Part shown: piece after piece, positions 17,285 to 25,740 of the stretch
Layout of the letters: the number at the start of each line of letters is the position of its first letter
Numbering within the stretch: position 1 is the first letter of the stretch
Assembly (NCBI GenBank): GCA_002407845.1
Contig: DHPK01000028.1
Coordinates: forward strand, 12,147-76,146
Direction: 5' to 3'
Length of the DNA: 64,000 bases
DNA from: Leptolinea sp. UBA5366
Lineage (GTDB): Bacteria; Chloroflexota; Anaerolineae; Anaerolineales; Anaerolineaceae
Notes under the pieces: model-generated
Told to the model about the DNA's origin: nothing
The model's input: only the letters and a program-made list of their open reading frames with translations
Database searches by the model: none
Position numbers and translations under genes: made by a program

Positions 17285-17337
17285 TCAACGGTTGTTTAAT
17301 TGAAGTCCAAGCACAATCCTTACGCCTTGGAGTCAAT

Positions 17338-17490
17338 ATGGATAAATATCACAAGATTGCATTAAGGAACACATTGATATCAAACAATAACGATAAATTG
17401 GATAATAGCTTTTTCTCGATTGATTGCAACCACTTATTTGTTGTGATGAGATATTTATTTACTGTAATTCCAAATGGGAGCAATTCATGA
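17338..17490 (+). CDS. 50-residue upstream ORF coupled to the surface protein gene
   Basis: A frame of 50 codons starts at ATG 17338 with GGAG 5 bases upstream (17329-17332) and ends with TGA at 17488-17490, overlapping the ATG of the next gene (17487-17489) as ATGA. The peptide begins MDKYHKIALRNTLISNN and has a hydrophobic middle (HLFVVMRYLFTVIP) near its end. No family is recognised and the codon use is A/T-rich, so it could be an accidental frame. RBS plus exact coupling argue for a leader peptide or small protein. Confidence 0.35.
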   Translation: MDKYHKIALRNTLISNNNDKLDNSFFSIDCNHLFVVMRYLFTVIPNGSNS

Positions 17491-19214
17491 GAAACATTCA
17501 AAAACCGATAATAATTGCTTTGTTTTCTTTGATCCTCTTTGCAGCCTGCCTGAATGGCGTTGCTGCGCAAGGAGAGGTTCAGAATCAAAAAACTTCAATA
17601 ACGGCAACAAAAGTCTGGAGCTTAGGCGGGATTTTGGAACGCCCCCGGATTTGGTTTAAGTTGTATCGGCAAGCGGGACCGGACGGACCGGTTCAGGAAG
17701 TCCCAACGGCGGAAGCCCCGGTAAAAGAAGTCCCCGCAGCAGCAGCGACTCCAATTGCCACCCAAACTGTTACTTGGGATAATCTGGACACCCATTCGCC
17801 CGGAAACATCCAATATATTTACAGTGTCAAAGAAACCGATCAGAATGGCATTCCGATGAACCCGGCAAAGTTTCTCAAAGTCGAATACGGTCTGACTGTC
17901 CTGAACAAGTACGCGCCTGGTCCTTATTATCATGTATTAGCCAGAAAGTATTGGCACAATCTGAAAGATACGGATCAAAGACCTACATATACTTTGGTTT
18001 TAAAGCAGAATGATATTTTAATGGCGGGGAAACAACAAATAATGATTCCTCCGGCATATATCTATATGTGGAGTCCAGTTGACCTATATGAAACAGGCAG
18101 CACCCCTTATCGCTATTCGGTGGATGAGCAGCCAGTGCCGAACGGTTATGACCTTACCGTAAAAATGGGATTCCAGACGATCCAGACCGCTGGCGGAGAC
18201 ATGATTTTTCCCGATCCTCACACCTGGGAAATCCATAATGAATATACCGGCGGACCTAAAAAATCGGTCACTGGTACCAAGGTCTGGCAGGGCGGTTCTA
18301 AACCGAATGTCTGGTTCAAGCTGCAGCGCGAAACTGCGAAAATCCCAATTCAGGATGTTCCAGACGCTGAATTGAAACTGATCAGCGCTGTGAACCTGAC
18401 AGCAACCTGGGATAATCTCCCGACCTATGCGACGACATCGGAAGCTTACATCTATTCAATCATCGAAACGGATGCGCACGGCAATCCTCTGACGCTGCCG
18501 AACTACGACATGACCATCAGTGAAGACCGGCTGACGATCACAAACACGGACAATACGCAGGGAAAAATCAGGGTCAAAATTATCACCTACCCGGGTGCTG
18601 GCGACCCAACCCGATTCAGCTTTGAGACAAGCGGTGTCGGCTGGGTCCCGTTCGATCTTTCAGCCGCGGATCAGCCCAACGAGCAGTCCGTAAAAGGAGG
18701 CATGTATGCCATCACTCAAACCCACAACCCCACCATGCCGCTGCTGGATTCATTCTGCGAATCCTCCATCATGAATAAATCGCAGCAGCCGGACAGAATT
18801 GAGCTCGCCGATGGTGAAACAGTAAGCTGCACGTTTATCAACGTCCCGCCTAACAGCATCGCAGTGAAAAAACTCACAGCAGGAATAACGGATGAAACTT
18901 TCGAGTTCGAAGGCGCGCTGGCAGGAAAAATCAAGAATGGGGGTTATCTGGTCAAGACGGACGCAGATCCGGACGGCAGCCTCTGGGAAGTGAAAGAGGC
19001 GGCTAAAAATGGCTGGAAGCTCGATTCAATCACCTGCAAAGAAACGAATGCTGCGAACAGCGAACTGTTGACCGAGGTGCAGATAGATAGAAACCGAGTG
19101 ATGTTTGGTCTGGATCAGGGCGAAGTGATTTTATGCACTTTCATAAATAAACAGTTTATTGAATTGCCCTCCACCGGTTTTCCAGTGGAATCGTCCGTCA
19201 GCCCCCAGCAATAA
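17487..19214 (+). CDS. Secreted Cna-B-like surface protein with degenerate LPxTG end
   Basis: A 575-residue exported protein. ATG 17487 with GGGAG upstream is chosen over the longer frame from 17424 because the signal peptide MRNIQKPIIIALFSLILFAAC begins there. The mature part carries at least two Cna-B-like repeats that open TSITATKVWSLGG (about 33) and KSVTGTKVWQGG (about 255), each with a TATWDNL / TVTWDNL and YIYSVKETD / YIYSIIETD core. Two further prealbumin-like segments end in CTFIN (about 444 and 550). The C-terminus reads IELPSTGFPVESSVSPQQ: a sortase-like LPSTG motif without the following membrane segment and basic tail. Likely a surface or released adhesin-like protein. Confidence 0.78.
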   Translation: MRNIQKPIIIALFSLILFAACLNGVAAQGEVQNQKTSITATKVWSLGGILERPRIWFKLYRQAGPDGPVQEVPTAEAPVKEVPAAAATPIATQTVTWDNLDTHSPGNIQYIYSVKETDQNGIPMNPAKFLKVEYGLTVLNKYAPGPYYHVLARKYWHNLKDTDQRPTYTLVLKQNDILMAGKQQIMIPPAYIYMWSPVDLYETGSTPYRYSVDEQPVPNGYDLTVKMGFQTIQTAGGDMIFPDPHTWEIHNEYTGGPKKSVTGTKVWQGGSKPNVWFKLQRETAKIPIQDVPDAELKLISAVNLTATWDNLPTYATTSEAYIYSIIETDAHGNPLTLPNYDMTISEDRLTITNTDNTQGKIRVKIITYPGAGDPTRFSFETSGVGWVPFDLSAADQPNEQSVKGGMYAITQTHNPTMPLLDSFCESSIMNKSQQPDRIELADGETVSCTFINVPPNSIAVKKLTAGITDETFEFEGALAGKIKNGGYLVKTDADPDGSLWEVKEAAKNGWKLDSITCKETNAANSELLTEVQIDRNRVMFGLDQGEVILCTFINKQFIELPSTGFPVESSVSPQQ

Positions 19215-19315
19215 AGCATTGCACTGCCAGATAGCGGTGTTTTTTTCAAAAAAGGCAGCGTGAGAGACTGCACGAGGTGCCAAAAAGTAATTAATCGAAT
19301 TTGTCACACATAACC

Positions 19316-19350
19316 AAAAAGAATCGAGCAATTTACACTCGATTCTTTTT
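19316..19350. terminator. Bidirectional terminator
   Basis: Perfect 13-bp stem: aaaaagaatcgag (19316-19328) and ctcgattcttttt (19338-19350) around a 9-base loop. A-run before and T-run after make it work on both strands, fitting its place between the convergent surface-protein and hydrolase genes. Confidence 0.85.
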
Positions 19351-19375
19351 TTCATTATGTCTCACTTCCGATGGC

Positions 19376-20335
19376 TCACTCCAGCGCAATCAGTTCGTGA
19401 ATCTTCTCCTCATACAAGTCCGGATAATCGAAGAATACATCAGCGTGTTCACTGTCCGCGACGGTCAGCATCAGTTTGCGGTTTCCTTGAATAGCCGTAA
19501 AAATGTCCTGCCCCATATGCGGCGGTGTCACAGTGTCAAGTTCGGAAGTGACAATCAGAATTGGAATATCATCCGCTTGCGCGATCTGCGCCGGCACATT
19601 CACGTCATCAAAATCAAATCCGAGTTTCTGTTTCAGCATCAGATTTCCCAGCTGGAGGGCAAAAGGAACCGGCAGCCCGCCCATGTCAATCTGCTGCAAT
19701 CCCATTTCAGTCATTTCTTTGCCATCTGAGACCGGACTGTCAAGCACCGCAAATGCCAGCTTGCCTTTCGAGGCATCCGAACCCAGGTACAGCCCAACTG
19801 TCGCCCCCCCGAACGAGACTCCCCAGACGCCGATCTGAATCGGTTCAGCCGCCTGGCTGATCACGTAATCCACCACATCTGCCAGATCGTTCTTTTCAAG
19901 GTATCCGAACGTGTTATAAGGTGCAGTGTTTTCGCCGGAACTGCGCTGATCATAAGCAATCACATTAAACCCGTTTCGCAAAAACATTTCAGCAACGGGA
20001 AAAACTGTCAGACGGTTGCCGCCTAGTCCATGAACCATCACAACCGTATCGCGCGCATGATCCCCGTCGCTGGAGATCCAAGATGCGGGAATTTCATGAT
20101 CCGAGTGTGTCGACGGAATAGCGATAGAGGTGACCGTATATGCTGTTTCAAAAGCCTTCAGATCAAATTCAATTTTTTCAAAAAACCGGTAGCTGGATTC
20201 GAGGGAGGTATCTTTATTCGTCGTGAGATTCGTGATCCCCTGAAAAATCTGATTGCCAATCATCAAAACTGCCCCAATGCTCAATATAGCTAATAGAACC
20301 AGCAGGGCGAGGCTGATCTTCCAAAATCTTTTCAT
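19376..20335 (-). CDS. Alpha/beta hydrolase, membrane anchored
   Basis: A 319-residue serine hydrolase. An N-terminal hydrophobic segment (about 5-27) anchors or exports it. The hydrolase core has the oxyanion segment VVMVHGLGGNR, YDQRSSGENTAP, the nucleophile elbow GVSFGG, a candidate Asp in TSELDTVTP and His in DSEHADVF near the C-terminus, so the triad looks complete. This resembles the YqkD/YfhR-like or CocE-distant exported hydrolases of unknown substrate. It begins 9 bases after the stop of the small Xre regulator gene, so the two are probably co-transcribed. Confidence 0.85.
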   Translation of the reverse strand: MKRFWKISLALLVLLAILSIGAVLMIGNQIFQGITNLTTNKDTSLESSYRFFEKIEFDLKAFETAYTVTSIAIPSTHSDHEIPASWISSDGDHARDTVVMVHGLGGNRLTVFPVAEMFLRNGFNVIAYDQRSSGENTAPYNTFGYLEKNDLADVVDYVISQAAEPIQIGVWGVSFGGATVGLYLGSDASKGKLAFAVLDSPVSDGKEMTEMGLQQIDMGGLPVPFALQLGNLMLKQKLGFDFDDVNVPAQIAQADDIPILIVTSELDTVTPPHMGQDIFTAIQGNRKLMLTVADSEHADVFFDYPDLYEEKIHELIALE

Positions 20336-20344
20336 TTGCAAAGC

Positions 20345-20557
20345 TTAATCGATATCCTGAGTATACTCGAGCAAGTCTCCCGGCTGACAGTCAAGAGCAG
20401 CGCAAAGCTTTGACAAAGTATCCAGTTTAATCGCCTTAGATTTTCCGTTCTTTAAAATTGAAATATTCGCCATCGTAATTCCAACCCGTCGGGAAAGTTC
20501 TGTCACACTCATTTTTCTTCGTGCCAGCATTACATCCAGAGTCACATTTATTCCCAT
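20345..20557 (-). CDS. Small Xre-family helix-turn-helix regulator
   Basis: A 70-residue protein that is almost entirely one HTH domain: LDVMLARRKMSVTELSRRVG, ITMANISILKNGKSKAIKLD, then TLSKLCAALDCQPGDLLEY. This resembles the short YozG/HTH_26 type. ATG 20557 is chosen because GAGGA lies a few bases upstream; ATG 20560 is possible. It precedes the hydrolase gene by 9 bases and may regulate it. The upstream gap 20561-20724 is A/T-rich, with no gene seen. Confidence 0.88.
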   Translation of the reverse strand: MGINVTLDVMLARRKMSVTELSRRVGITMANISILKNGKSKAIKLDTLSKLCAALDCQPGDLLEYTQDID

Positions 20558-20724
20558 CATTCCTCACACCTGTCTTTTTTAATTCTTTTTAACGGGTTAA
20601 CTCACCCGATCCAGCAACTAAAATTATATGTTGGAATTACGGTTAATTCGATAAAAGTTTATTATTTTACAATATCTTTTCAAACGGAATGTTATGTAAA
20701 AGTCTTGTAAAATTCGAAAAGGGA

Positions 20725-21267
20725 TTAGCCCATCCGGATCAGAACTTTTCGGACTGTATTGAGGTTTCTGGAGGTTAAGCGGCTCTTATATTTTTTTGAA
20801 CCGAGAATTTTACTGCCAAAGGCCGACGTCAGTGTTTCGCCTTTTGGCACAACCCAGAGGCAGTCGGAAGATAAAACCGTGAGAGACTCCGGCAAGTCTG
20901 CATTCACTGCCTGAAACTGCTGCTCCAGCTCCTCTGCCAGTCCCGGTTCATCGAGAAACAGCAAATAAGCATAGCAATCCGACCCAACCGAAATTTTATC
21001 TGCCCCTTCGATCGCTGCTGCCAGCTGGTCGCGGTTGCGAATGAAAGCATAAGCATCGTACTGAAAACGCTCGCACAGCATTCGTTCAACCCGCTGCCTC
21101 AGCTGACTCAGATCCGATTCATCCGCTGAAAAGAGAACATTTCCGGTATTCAGGATCGTCTGAACTTTCTGAAATCCTTCCTCCTCAAACGATTTCCGCA
21201 AGTCTTCCATGCAAATCGCAATTCCGTTAACATTGATCCCGCGTAAAAATGCGCAATAGTTCTGCAT
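20725..21267 (-). CDS. DUF1697-family protein
   Basis: A 180-residue cytosolic protein with the DUF1697 N-terminus (YCAFLRGINVNGIAICMEDL), the block VQTILNTGNVLFSADES and the C-terminal SRNLNTVRKVLI. The family is widespread but has no established function. The gene is divergent from the papain-like pair; the start-to-start gap is 65 bases (21268-21332) and must carry both promoters. Confidence 0.88.
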   Translation of the reverse strand: MQNYCAFLRGINVNGIAICMEDLRKSFEEEGFQKVQTILNTGNVLFSADESDLSQLRQRVERMLCERFQYDAYAFIRNRDQLAAAIEGADKISVGSDCYAYLLFLDEPGLAEELEQQFQAVNADLPESLTVLSSDCLWVVPKGETLTSAFGSKILGSKKYKSRLTSRNLNTVRKVLIRMG

Positions 21268-21311
21268 CCATAACTCCCTGGCTGATTCAGGATTTTCAAT
21301 TCTATTTATTT

Positions 21312-21317
21312 TATAAT
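21312..21317 (+). promoter_or_regulatory. -10 element before the papain-like gene pair
   Basis: TATAAT at 21312-21317 lies only 15 bases before the ATG at 21333, so a transcript starting about 7 bases later would have a leader barely holding the AGAGGGA RBS. No good -35 is visible 17 bases upstream. Confidence 0.35.
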
Positions 21318-21332
21318 CATAGCAGAGGGATT

Positions 21333-23012
21333 ATGAAACGAAGGTTATTCGGTGCGCTGCTTATCTGTCTGCAGGGGGTCTTTCTCCTCAGTTCCGGGCC
21401 AGCAGCAGCCGCAGACTATGACATTGATACGGATTTCCGCCCAGTCAGGGACGGGTTCAGCTTTGAAAATTATGGCAATGAAATTTGCAAAGATGAATCC
21501 TGTGACCAAACGGAGATTTCTATCAACTTGTCTGCCAGCGAGATGCGCCGCATGTTCGGCAGCCAAGTCTGCCGAAAGATTCTGCCGGGGGATGAATGCC
21601 TGCTTTACAAAGTGGCAGAAACCTGGATGAACAACGTGAATCAAGAAATGGATCAAGGGCACTGCGAGGGGATGGCAGTGCTCAGTTCGCTGTTTTATGC
21701 TGATGTGCTAAATCCCAAAATGTTCGGAGCTGATACGGTGAGCGAGCTGACGCTGAAGGACAACCCGGAGCTGCAGCAGGAGATCGCCTATTGGTATGCT
21801 ACTCAATGGTTCATGGACGATTATCTGATCGAAAATGACCCGATCACGCAGCTAAAAATCTTGATCTCTGAGTTGAAGGACAATCCAAAACTGCTTGTGC
21901 CAGTCGGCATCTATCAGAACGGCACGGATTTTGGGCACACCTTGGTAGCCTACGCAATTTCAGACCGTGGGAACGGCGTTTACTGGGTGATGGTTTACGA
22001 CAGCAATTTTCCGAATGAGGAACGGCATCTGACCATTGACGTTTCCGATAATTCTTGGCAATATCAGAGTTTGTCCTTCCCTGAAAAAAAAGTGATCACG
22101 TATGAGGGCAGCGGGCAAAAAAATCCACTCCAACTGGCGCCGATCAATTCAAGGTTCGGTCATTATCCCTGCAATTTTTGCCCGGTTGAGACAGTCATTC
22201 AGGATTCTGATCCGGAGCAGACTGAACAGGCTTTCGGGATGAATCAGATCATCGTCGATACCGGTGTCAATCTTTTCATCGAAAATGAAGCAGGGCAGCG
22301 TTCCGGGTTTGATTGGGAAAACGGGGCAGTTTTAAATCAAATTCCTGAGGCAAATATCCGCAAAACCCCGGACATGACCTCTGCAGTTCTGCCAAGGGAC
22401 ATGTCCTTTTTTCTGTGGATGAACGACCCGAACAATCGGGACTGGAAGACTTTTAATGTCTCAATTTCCTCACCAGGGTCGCTGCTCTATCTGGAAAATA
22501 TCATCGAGTCTTATGATTTTCCCAATCTGATTTATCGTCCCAAAACATTTTCAGAGATCGAAGGTTCATTTTATGAGACTTATGAAATCGTCTCACTGCC
22601 GCGGGAATTACCAGAAATCCATTTCATCACCAGTCACGGCATCCAAGAATTCCGCCTTGACATGACCCTGACCGCTGCCGGCAATGCAGCAATGAATGCG
22701 AACATGAACGTTCTTCTAACGCACATTCCAGACTCCCGTTTGTTCGGAATTGAGTTTTACCCCGCAAAGGAAACCGCTGCTGAGCAATTTGACCAAATTT
22801 CATTTCTGATCAGCGGGAAATTGTATCGTTATGATGATCAGGGAGAAACTGAAATCAGCTTCGGTTTCGACCCTTCCTTTCAAGTGAATATAAACGGCAG
22901 CCTGCTGCTCGACTATAATTCCTGGCAGGAAACCGGTTATCTTGAAATCCTGACAGATGTGGACGGGGATTCCGTCTACGAGTCTGAGAAAACCATTCAA
23001 ATCGAATCATAG
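21333..23012 (+). CDS. Secreted papain-like (C39/transglutaminase-like) protein, copy 1
   Basis: A 559-residue exported protein; ATG 21333 follows AGAGGGA and opens a signal peptide ending PAAAA (about residue 27). The N-terminal domain (about 28-250) has a probable Cys-His-Asp set: C111 in GHCEGMAVLSSLF, H202 in GHTLVAYAI and D223 in VMVYDSNFPNEERHL. That order and spacing fit papain-fold peptidases or transglutaminase-like enzymes. The C-terminal half (about 300-559) is strand-rich and probably binds a ligand or surface. Extra cysteine pairs suggest disulfides. Copy 2 follows 11 bases later. The exact family is not recognised, so the enzymatic reading rests on the motif pattern. Confidence 0.65.
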   Translation: MKRRLFGALLICLQGVFLLSSGPAAAADYDIDTDFRPVRDGFSFENYGNEICKDESCDQTEISINLSASEMRRMFGSQVCRKILPGDECLLYKVAETWMNNVNQEMDQGHCEGMAVLSSLFYADVLNPKMFGADTVSELTLKDNPELQQEIAYWYATQWFMDDYLIENDPITQLKILISELKDNPKLLVPVGIYQNGTDFGHTLVAYAISDRGNGVYWVMVYDSNFPNEERHLTIDVSDNSWQYQSLSFPEKKVITYEGSGQKNPLQLAPINSRFGHYPCNFCPVETVIQDSDPEQTEQAFGMNQIIVDTGVNLFIENEAGQRSGFDWENGAVLNQIPEANIRKTPDMTSAVLPRDMSFFLWMNDPNNRDWKTFNVSISSPGSLLYLENIIESYDFPNLIYRPKTFSEIEGSFYETYEIVSLPRELPEIHFITSHGIQEFRLDMTLTAAGNAAMNANMNVLLTHIPDSRLFGIEFYPAKETAAEQFDQISFLISGKLYRYDDQGETEISFGFDPSFQVNINGSLLLDYNSWQETGYLEILTDVDGDSVYESEKTIQIES

Positions 23013-23023
23013 AAGAGGGTGCT

Positions 23024-24973
23024 ATGATCAAGAAATCATTGTTCATCTGTTTAGCTTTTGCAATTTTGTTGTTTACATTCGGTTCTGGTCTGGCAGCGGA
23101 GTATGATGTCGACACAGGGTTCCGCCCCGGCACAGACGGGTTCAGCTTCCCGAATTACGGAAGCCGCGTCTGCAGCAGCTATTGGGCGTGCACACCCGTC
23201 CAGAACCTGACAGCAGCAGAGATGCACCGCATGTTTGGCGATCGCGTCTGCAAAACCATTTATGCTGATGGATCCTGTGCCCTGCTTAAAGTTGCAGAAA
23301 GTTGGATGGGGCAAGTCAACCAGACGATGTCAGGCGGTCACTGCGAAGGCATGGCGGTTCTTTCCAGCTTGTTTTTCAGCGATCTTGCAAACCCCTCAGA
23401 TTTCGGCGGACGCAGCGCTCACAACCTTCAGCTTGATAACAACACCCAGCTCCAGCGCGAACTGGCTTACTGGTTTGCAACGCAATGGTTTATGGATGGG
23501 CACCTGATTGAAAACGATCCGACTACCCAGCTTAAAATCCTTGTGCAAGCCTTTCAGGATGAGCCGAATCGTCCCATTCCAATCGGTATCTATAAACGCA
23601 ACATGACCGGCGGCCACGCCATCACCGCCTATGCGGTGGAAGAGCGCGGCAACGGCATCTACTGGATCATGGTTTATGACAACAATTATCCCAATGAAGA
23701 ACGCTATATCACGGTCAACCCCCGCCGCAACAGCTGGACTTATGAAACTGCCACCATGGCGGGGCTATCGCAGGATGTTTACGACGGATCGGGACGCACT
23801 AACCCATTTCAGATCGCGCCGGTAGATGCGCGGCTCGGCACGTTTGACTGCGAATTCTGTCCGCCTGGATCGAAACCCTCGCGTTCACCGGCTGTCCCGC
23901 CGGCTGAACCGGTCTCTCCCGCTTCTCCGGCACAGCCCTCCGATTCAGAAGGGTCGATCTATGACATTCTGATTCCATGGCTTTTCCCGGACATGGCTCA
24001 GCCAACAGCGATCCCCGAAAGGCCAAAACCCGCCACACCGACTCCAGAGGTGGGCGGCGAGTCTATCTTCGACATTCTGATGCCGTGGCTCTTCCCGGAC
24101 ATGATCCAGCCAACCGCAACCCAGCCGGCTGCCCCTGCTCCGATAAAGCCGACAGCGACCCCAGCGCCAGTACCAAGCCAGCCGGATGACGCAACTCAGG
24201 CGAAAACCTATAACAAGCTTTTCGTCAACAAGGATGTGAACATCTACATTGAGACAGATGCGAACCAGCGATCGGGCTATGACTGGCAGGACGGCAACAC
24301 CTATGACGAGATACCGGGGGTATCCGTCAACAAATCAGTCTTCCGCTCCTCCGCGAGAATCCCCAACAACAAGAAATATTATCTTTGGATCAACTCGCCG
24401 GACGCTGAAGCAGGGAACGAGGCTTTTTATGCAGAGATCAGTTCACCCGGCACGATCCTCAAGCTGAACAACGTTCTGGCTTCGTACACTGAGCCGAATT
24501 TTGTATACAGCCCGCCCAATCAGAACAGTTCCAGCGGTGTCAAATATGAAGCGTTTGAAATCATGGCAGACGCCGGCGAACTGCCGCAGATCGAATTTAC
24601 CATTTCAGATGAGAACGGCGAATATAATTTTCTGTTTCTCACAGAAATGACAAAGCGAGGATCCGCTTCAGTCCCGGTTGATTTTGTGATTTACCATGAT
24701 TATGAATACAGCCAAATCGGAATCTGGATCACAACCGCGAACAAGCAGGACCTGAGCAGTTACCGCAACGCTGAATTTGAGGTCAACGGCGAATTTTATC
24801 TTTGGGACAATCAGTCGGAACGCTATGTTAAAACTGAAAAAGCGCCAGTCGTGATGGCGATAAACGGGATGTTTTTCTTCAATTACGCAAACTGGCTCGA
24901 TGGTTCAGGTTATTTCATCAGCGCCGATCTCAACGGAAATGGTGATTTTGAAACCTGGCGTGAAATCAGGTAG
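23024..24973 (+). CDS. Secreted papain-like protein, copy 2, with repeat linker
   Basis: A 649-residue paralogue of the preceding gene. The signal peptide ends GSGLAA (about residue 25). The catalytic-like residues are C107 in GHCEGMAVLSSLFF, H198 in GGHAITAYAV and D219 in VYDNNYPNEERYI. Unlike copy 1 it has a Pro/Ala/Thr-rich insert (about 285-385) between the two halves, holding a 19-residue motif twice (SIYDILIPWLFPDMAQPTA and SIFDILMPWLFPDMIQPTA). The C-terminal domain (about 390-649) matches that of copy 1 (NIYIETDANQRSGYDWQDG against NLFIENEAGQRSGFDWENG). RBS AGAGGG. Probably co-transcribed with copy 1. Substrate unknown. Confidence 0.68.
   Translation: MIKKSLFICLAFAILLFTFGSGLAAEYDVDTGFRPGTDGFSFPNYGSRVCSSYWACTPVQNLTAAEMHRMFGDRVCKTIYADGSCALLKVAESWMGQVNQTMSGGHCEGMAVLSSLFFSDLANPSDFGGRSAHNLQLDNNTQLQRELAYWFATQWFMDGHLIENDPTTQLKILVQAFQDEPNRPIPIGIYKRNMTGGHAITAYAVEERGNGIYWIMVYDNNYPNEERYITVNPRRNSWTYETATMAGLSQDVYDGSGRTNPFQIAPVDARLGTFDCEFCPPGSKPSRSPAVPPAEPVSPASPAQPSDSEGSIYDILIPWLFPDMAQPTAIPERPKPATPTPEVGGESIFDILMPWLFPDMIQPTATQPAAPAPIKPTATPAPVPSQPDDATQAKTYNKLFVNKDVNIYIETDANQRSGYDWQDGNTYDEIPGVSVNKSVFRSSARIPNNKKYYLWINSPDAEAGNEAFYAEISSPGTILKLNNVLASYTEPNFVYSPPNQNSSSGVKYEAFEIMADAGELPQIEFTISDENGEYNFLFLTEMTKRGSASVPVDFVIYHDYEYSQIGIWITTANKQDLSSYRNAEFEVNGEFYLWDNQSERYVKTEKAPVVMAINGMFFFNYANWLDGSGYFISADLNGNGDFETWREIR
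23954..24118 (+). repeat. Duplicated 57-nt coding unit in the linker of copy 2
   Basis: Units 23954-24010 and 24062-24118 are offset by 108 bases (36 codons) and encode nearly the same 19 residues, centred on DILxPWLFPDM. The conservation of this hydrophobic motif inside an otherwise low-complexity linker suggests a bound or docking element and not spacer. Confidence 0.8.
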
Positions 24974-25098
24974 ATAATTTGTTATAATTATTAGGTATTG
25001 GATTTGTCAGAAAGCCCTTGCGTGACCTGTGTTCGCGAGTGTCAGGGAGCGGGAGGATTTTTTGATATCAATACGGACTGCAAAATTAAGGAAGAGAA

Positions 25099-25449
25099 AT
25101 GCCAATTTATTCATATCATTGTGATAATTGCGAGTACGAATTTGATGTTTTTCAACATTTTAATGATGACAAGCTCGTCATCTGCCCGAAATGCGATAAG
25201 CCTGAGCTGCGAAAACTGTTTACCCCGGTAGGAATCGTCTTCAAGGGATCGGGATTTTATGCGACCGACCACCGGTCTCCTTCCGGCATGATGCCTTCTC
25301 CGCATGAGTCAGAAAGCAGCGAGACAAAAGAGGCGAAATCATCAGGCGATAACGGAACTGAAAGCGCTGCGAGCTCTGCCAAGCCTGAAACGTCTGACAG
25401 CAAACCGAAAAAGACGAAAGAAAAAACGAAAAGCACAGAAAAAAAATAG
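25099..25449 (+). CDS. FmdB-family zinc-ribbon protein
   Basis: A 116-residue protein with the FmdB N-terminus MPIYSYHCDNCEYEFDVFQH, zinc ligands in CDNC and CPKC, and GIVFKGSGFYATD, where the family's regulatory zinc ribbon ends (about residue 60). The C-terminal 55 residues are a low-complexity tail, first Ser/Glu-rich and then Lys-rich (KPKKTKEKTKSTEKK). FmdB proteins are named after a regulator of methylamide metabolism but their usual job is unknown. RBS GGAAGAG. TATAAT at 24983-24988 in the preceding gap may be its -10. Confidence 0.88.
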   Translation: MPIYSYHCDNCEYEFDVFQHFNDDKLVICPKCDKPELRKLFTPVGIVFKGSGFYATDHRSPSGMMPSPHESESSETKEAKSSGDNGTESAASSAKPETSDSKPKKTKEKTKSTEKK

Positions 25450-25451
25450 AT

Positions 25452-25467
25452 CCGAATCAAGATTCGG
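25452..25467 (+). terminator. Small hairpin after fmdB
   Basis: A 7-bp stem ccgaatc/gattcgg with a 2-base loop, followed by tttaaat, 2 bases after the fmdB stop. Too short to be a certain terminator, and the next small gene starts 23 bases later, so it may only dampen read-through. Confidence 0.35.
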
Positions 25468-25489
25468 TTTAAATATTATTGAGGAAGAT

Positions 25490-25645
25490 ATGGCAAAGAA
25501 GTTATCCAAGCAAGAAAAAATCGCCCAGGAAAAGAACCGACAGGCATCGGTCAAGAAGAAACGCACCCGCGTCATCAGTTATGTTGGAATCGCGATCGCT
25601 GTCCTGCTAATCCTGTCAATGGTTCTGTCATCGCTGCGTTTTTAG
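25490..25645 (+). CDS. 51-residue single-pass membrane protein
   Basis: ATG 25490 has a clear GAGGAAG site 4 bases upstream. The 51-residue product has a strongly basic, Gln/Lys-rich first half (MAKKLSKQEKIAQEKNRQAS, then VKKKRTR) and a single transmembrane segment (VISYVGIAIAVLLILSMVL), giving an N-in topology by the positive-inside rule. A terminator follows at once, as expected for a real gene. Function unknown; similar short Lys-rich tail-anchored proteins are common in Chloroflexota. Confidence 0.7.
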   Translation: MAKKLSKQEKIAQEKNRQASVKKKRTRVISYVGIAIAVLLILSMVLSSLRF

Positions 25646-25664
25646 TCCAACTAGACCTTTCAGC

Positions 25665-25702
25665 AAAAAATTCTCATGGCTGATCAGGATGAGAATTTTT
25701 TT
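25665..25702 (+). terminator. Rho-independent terminator
   Basis: Stem aaaaaattctcat (25665-25677) / atgagaattttttt (25689-25702), 11-base loop, T-run on the plus strand. It ends the fmdB and 51-residue gene transcript and precedes the methyltransferase gene by 38 bases. Confidence 0.8.
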
Positions 25703-25740
25703 CGCTTAAAGGAAATATCCGACAGCTTCTGTCAGCAGAT

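Noticed and set aside
16983..17337. T-box or threonine leader before thrC
   Set aside because: No antiterminator/terminator pair, no run of Thr/Ile codons and no T-box sequence could be found.
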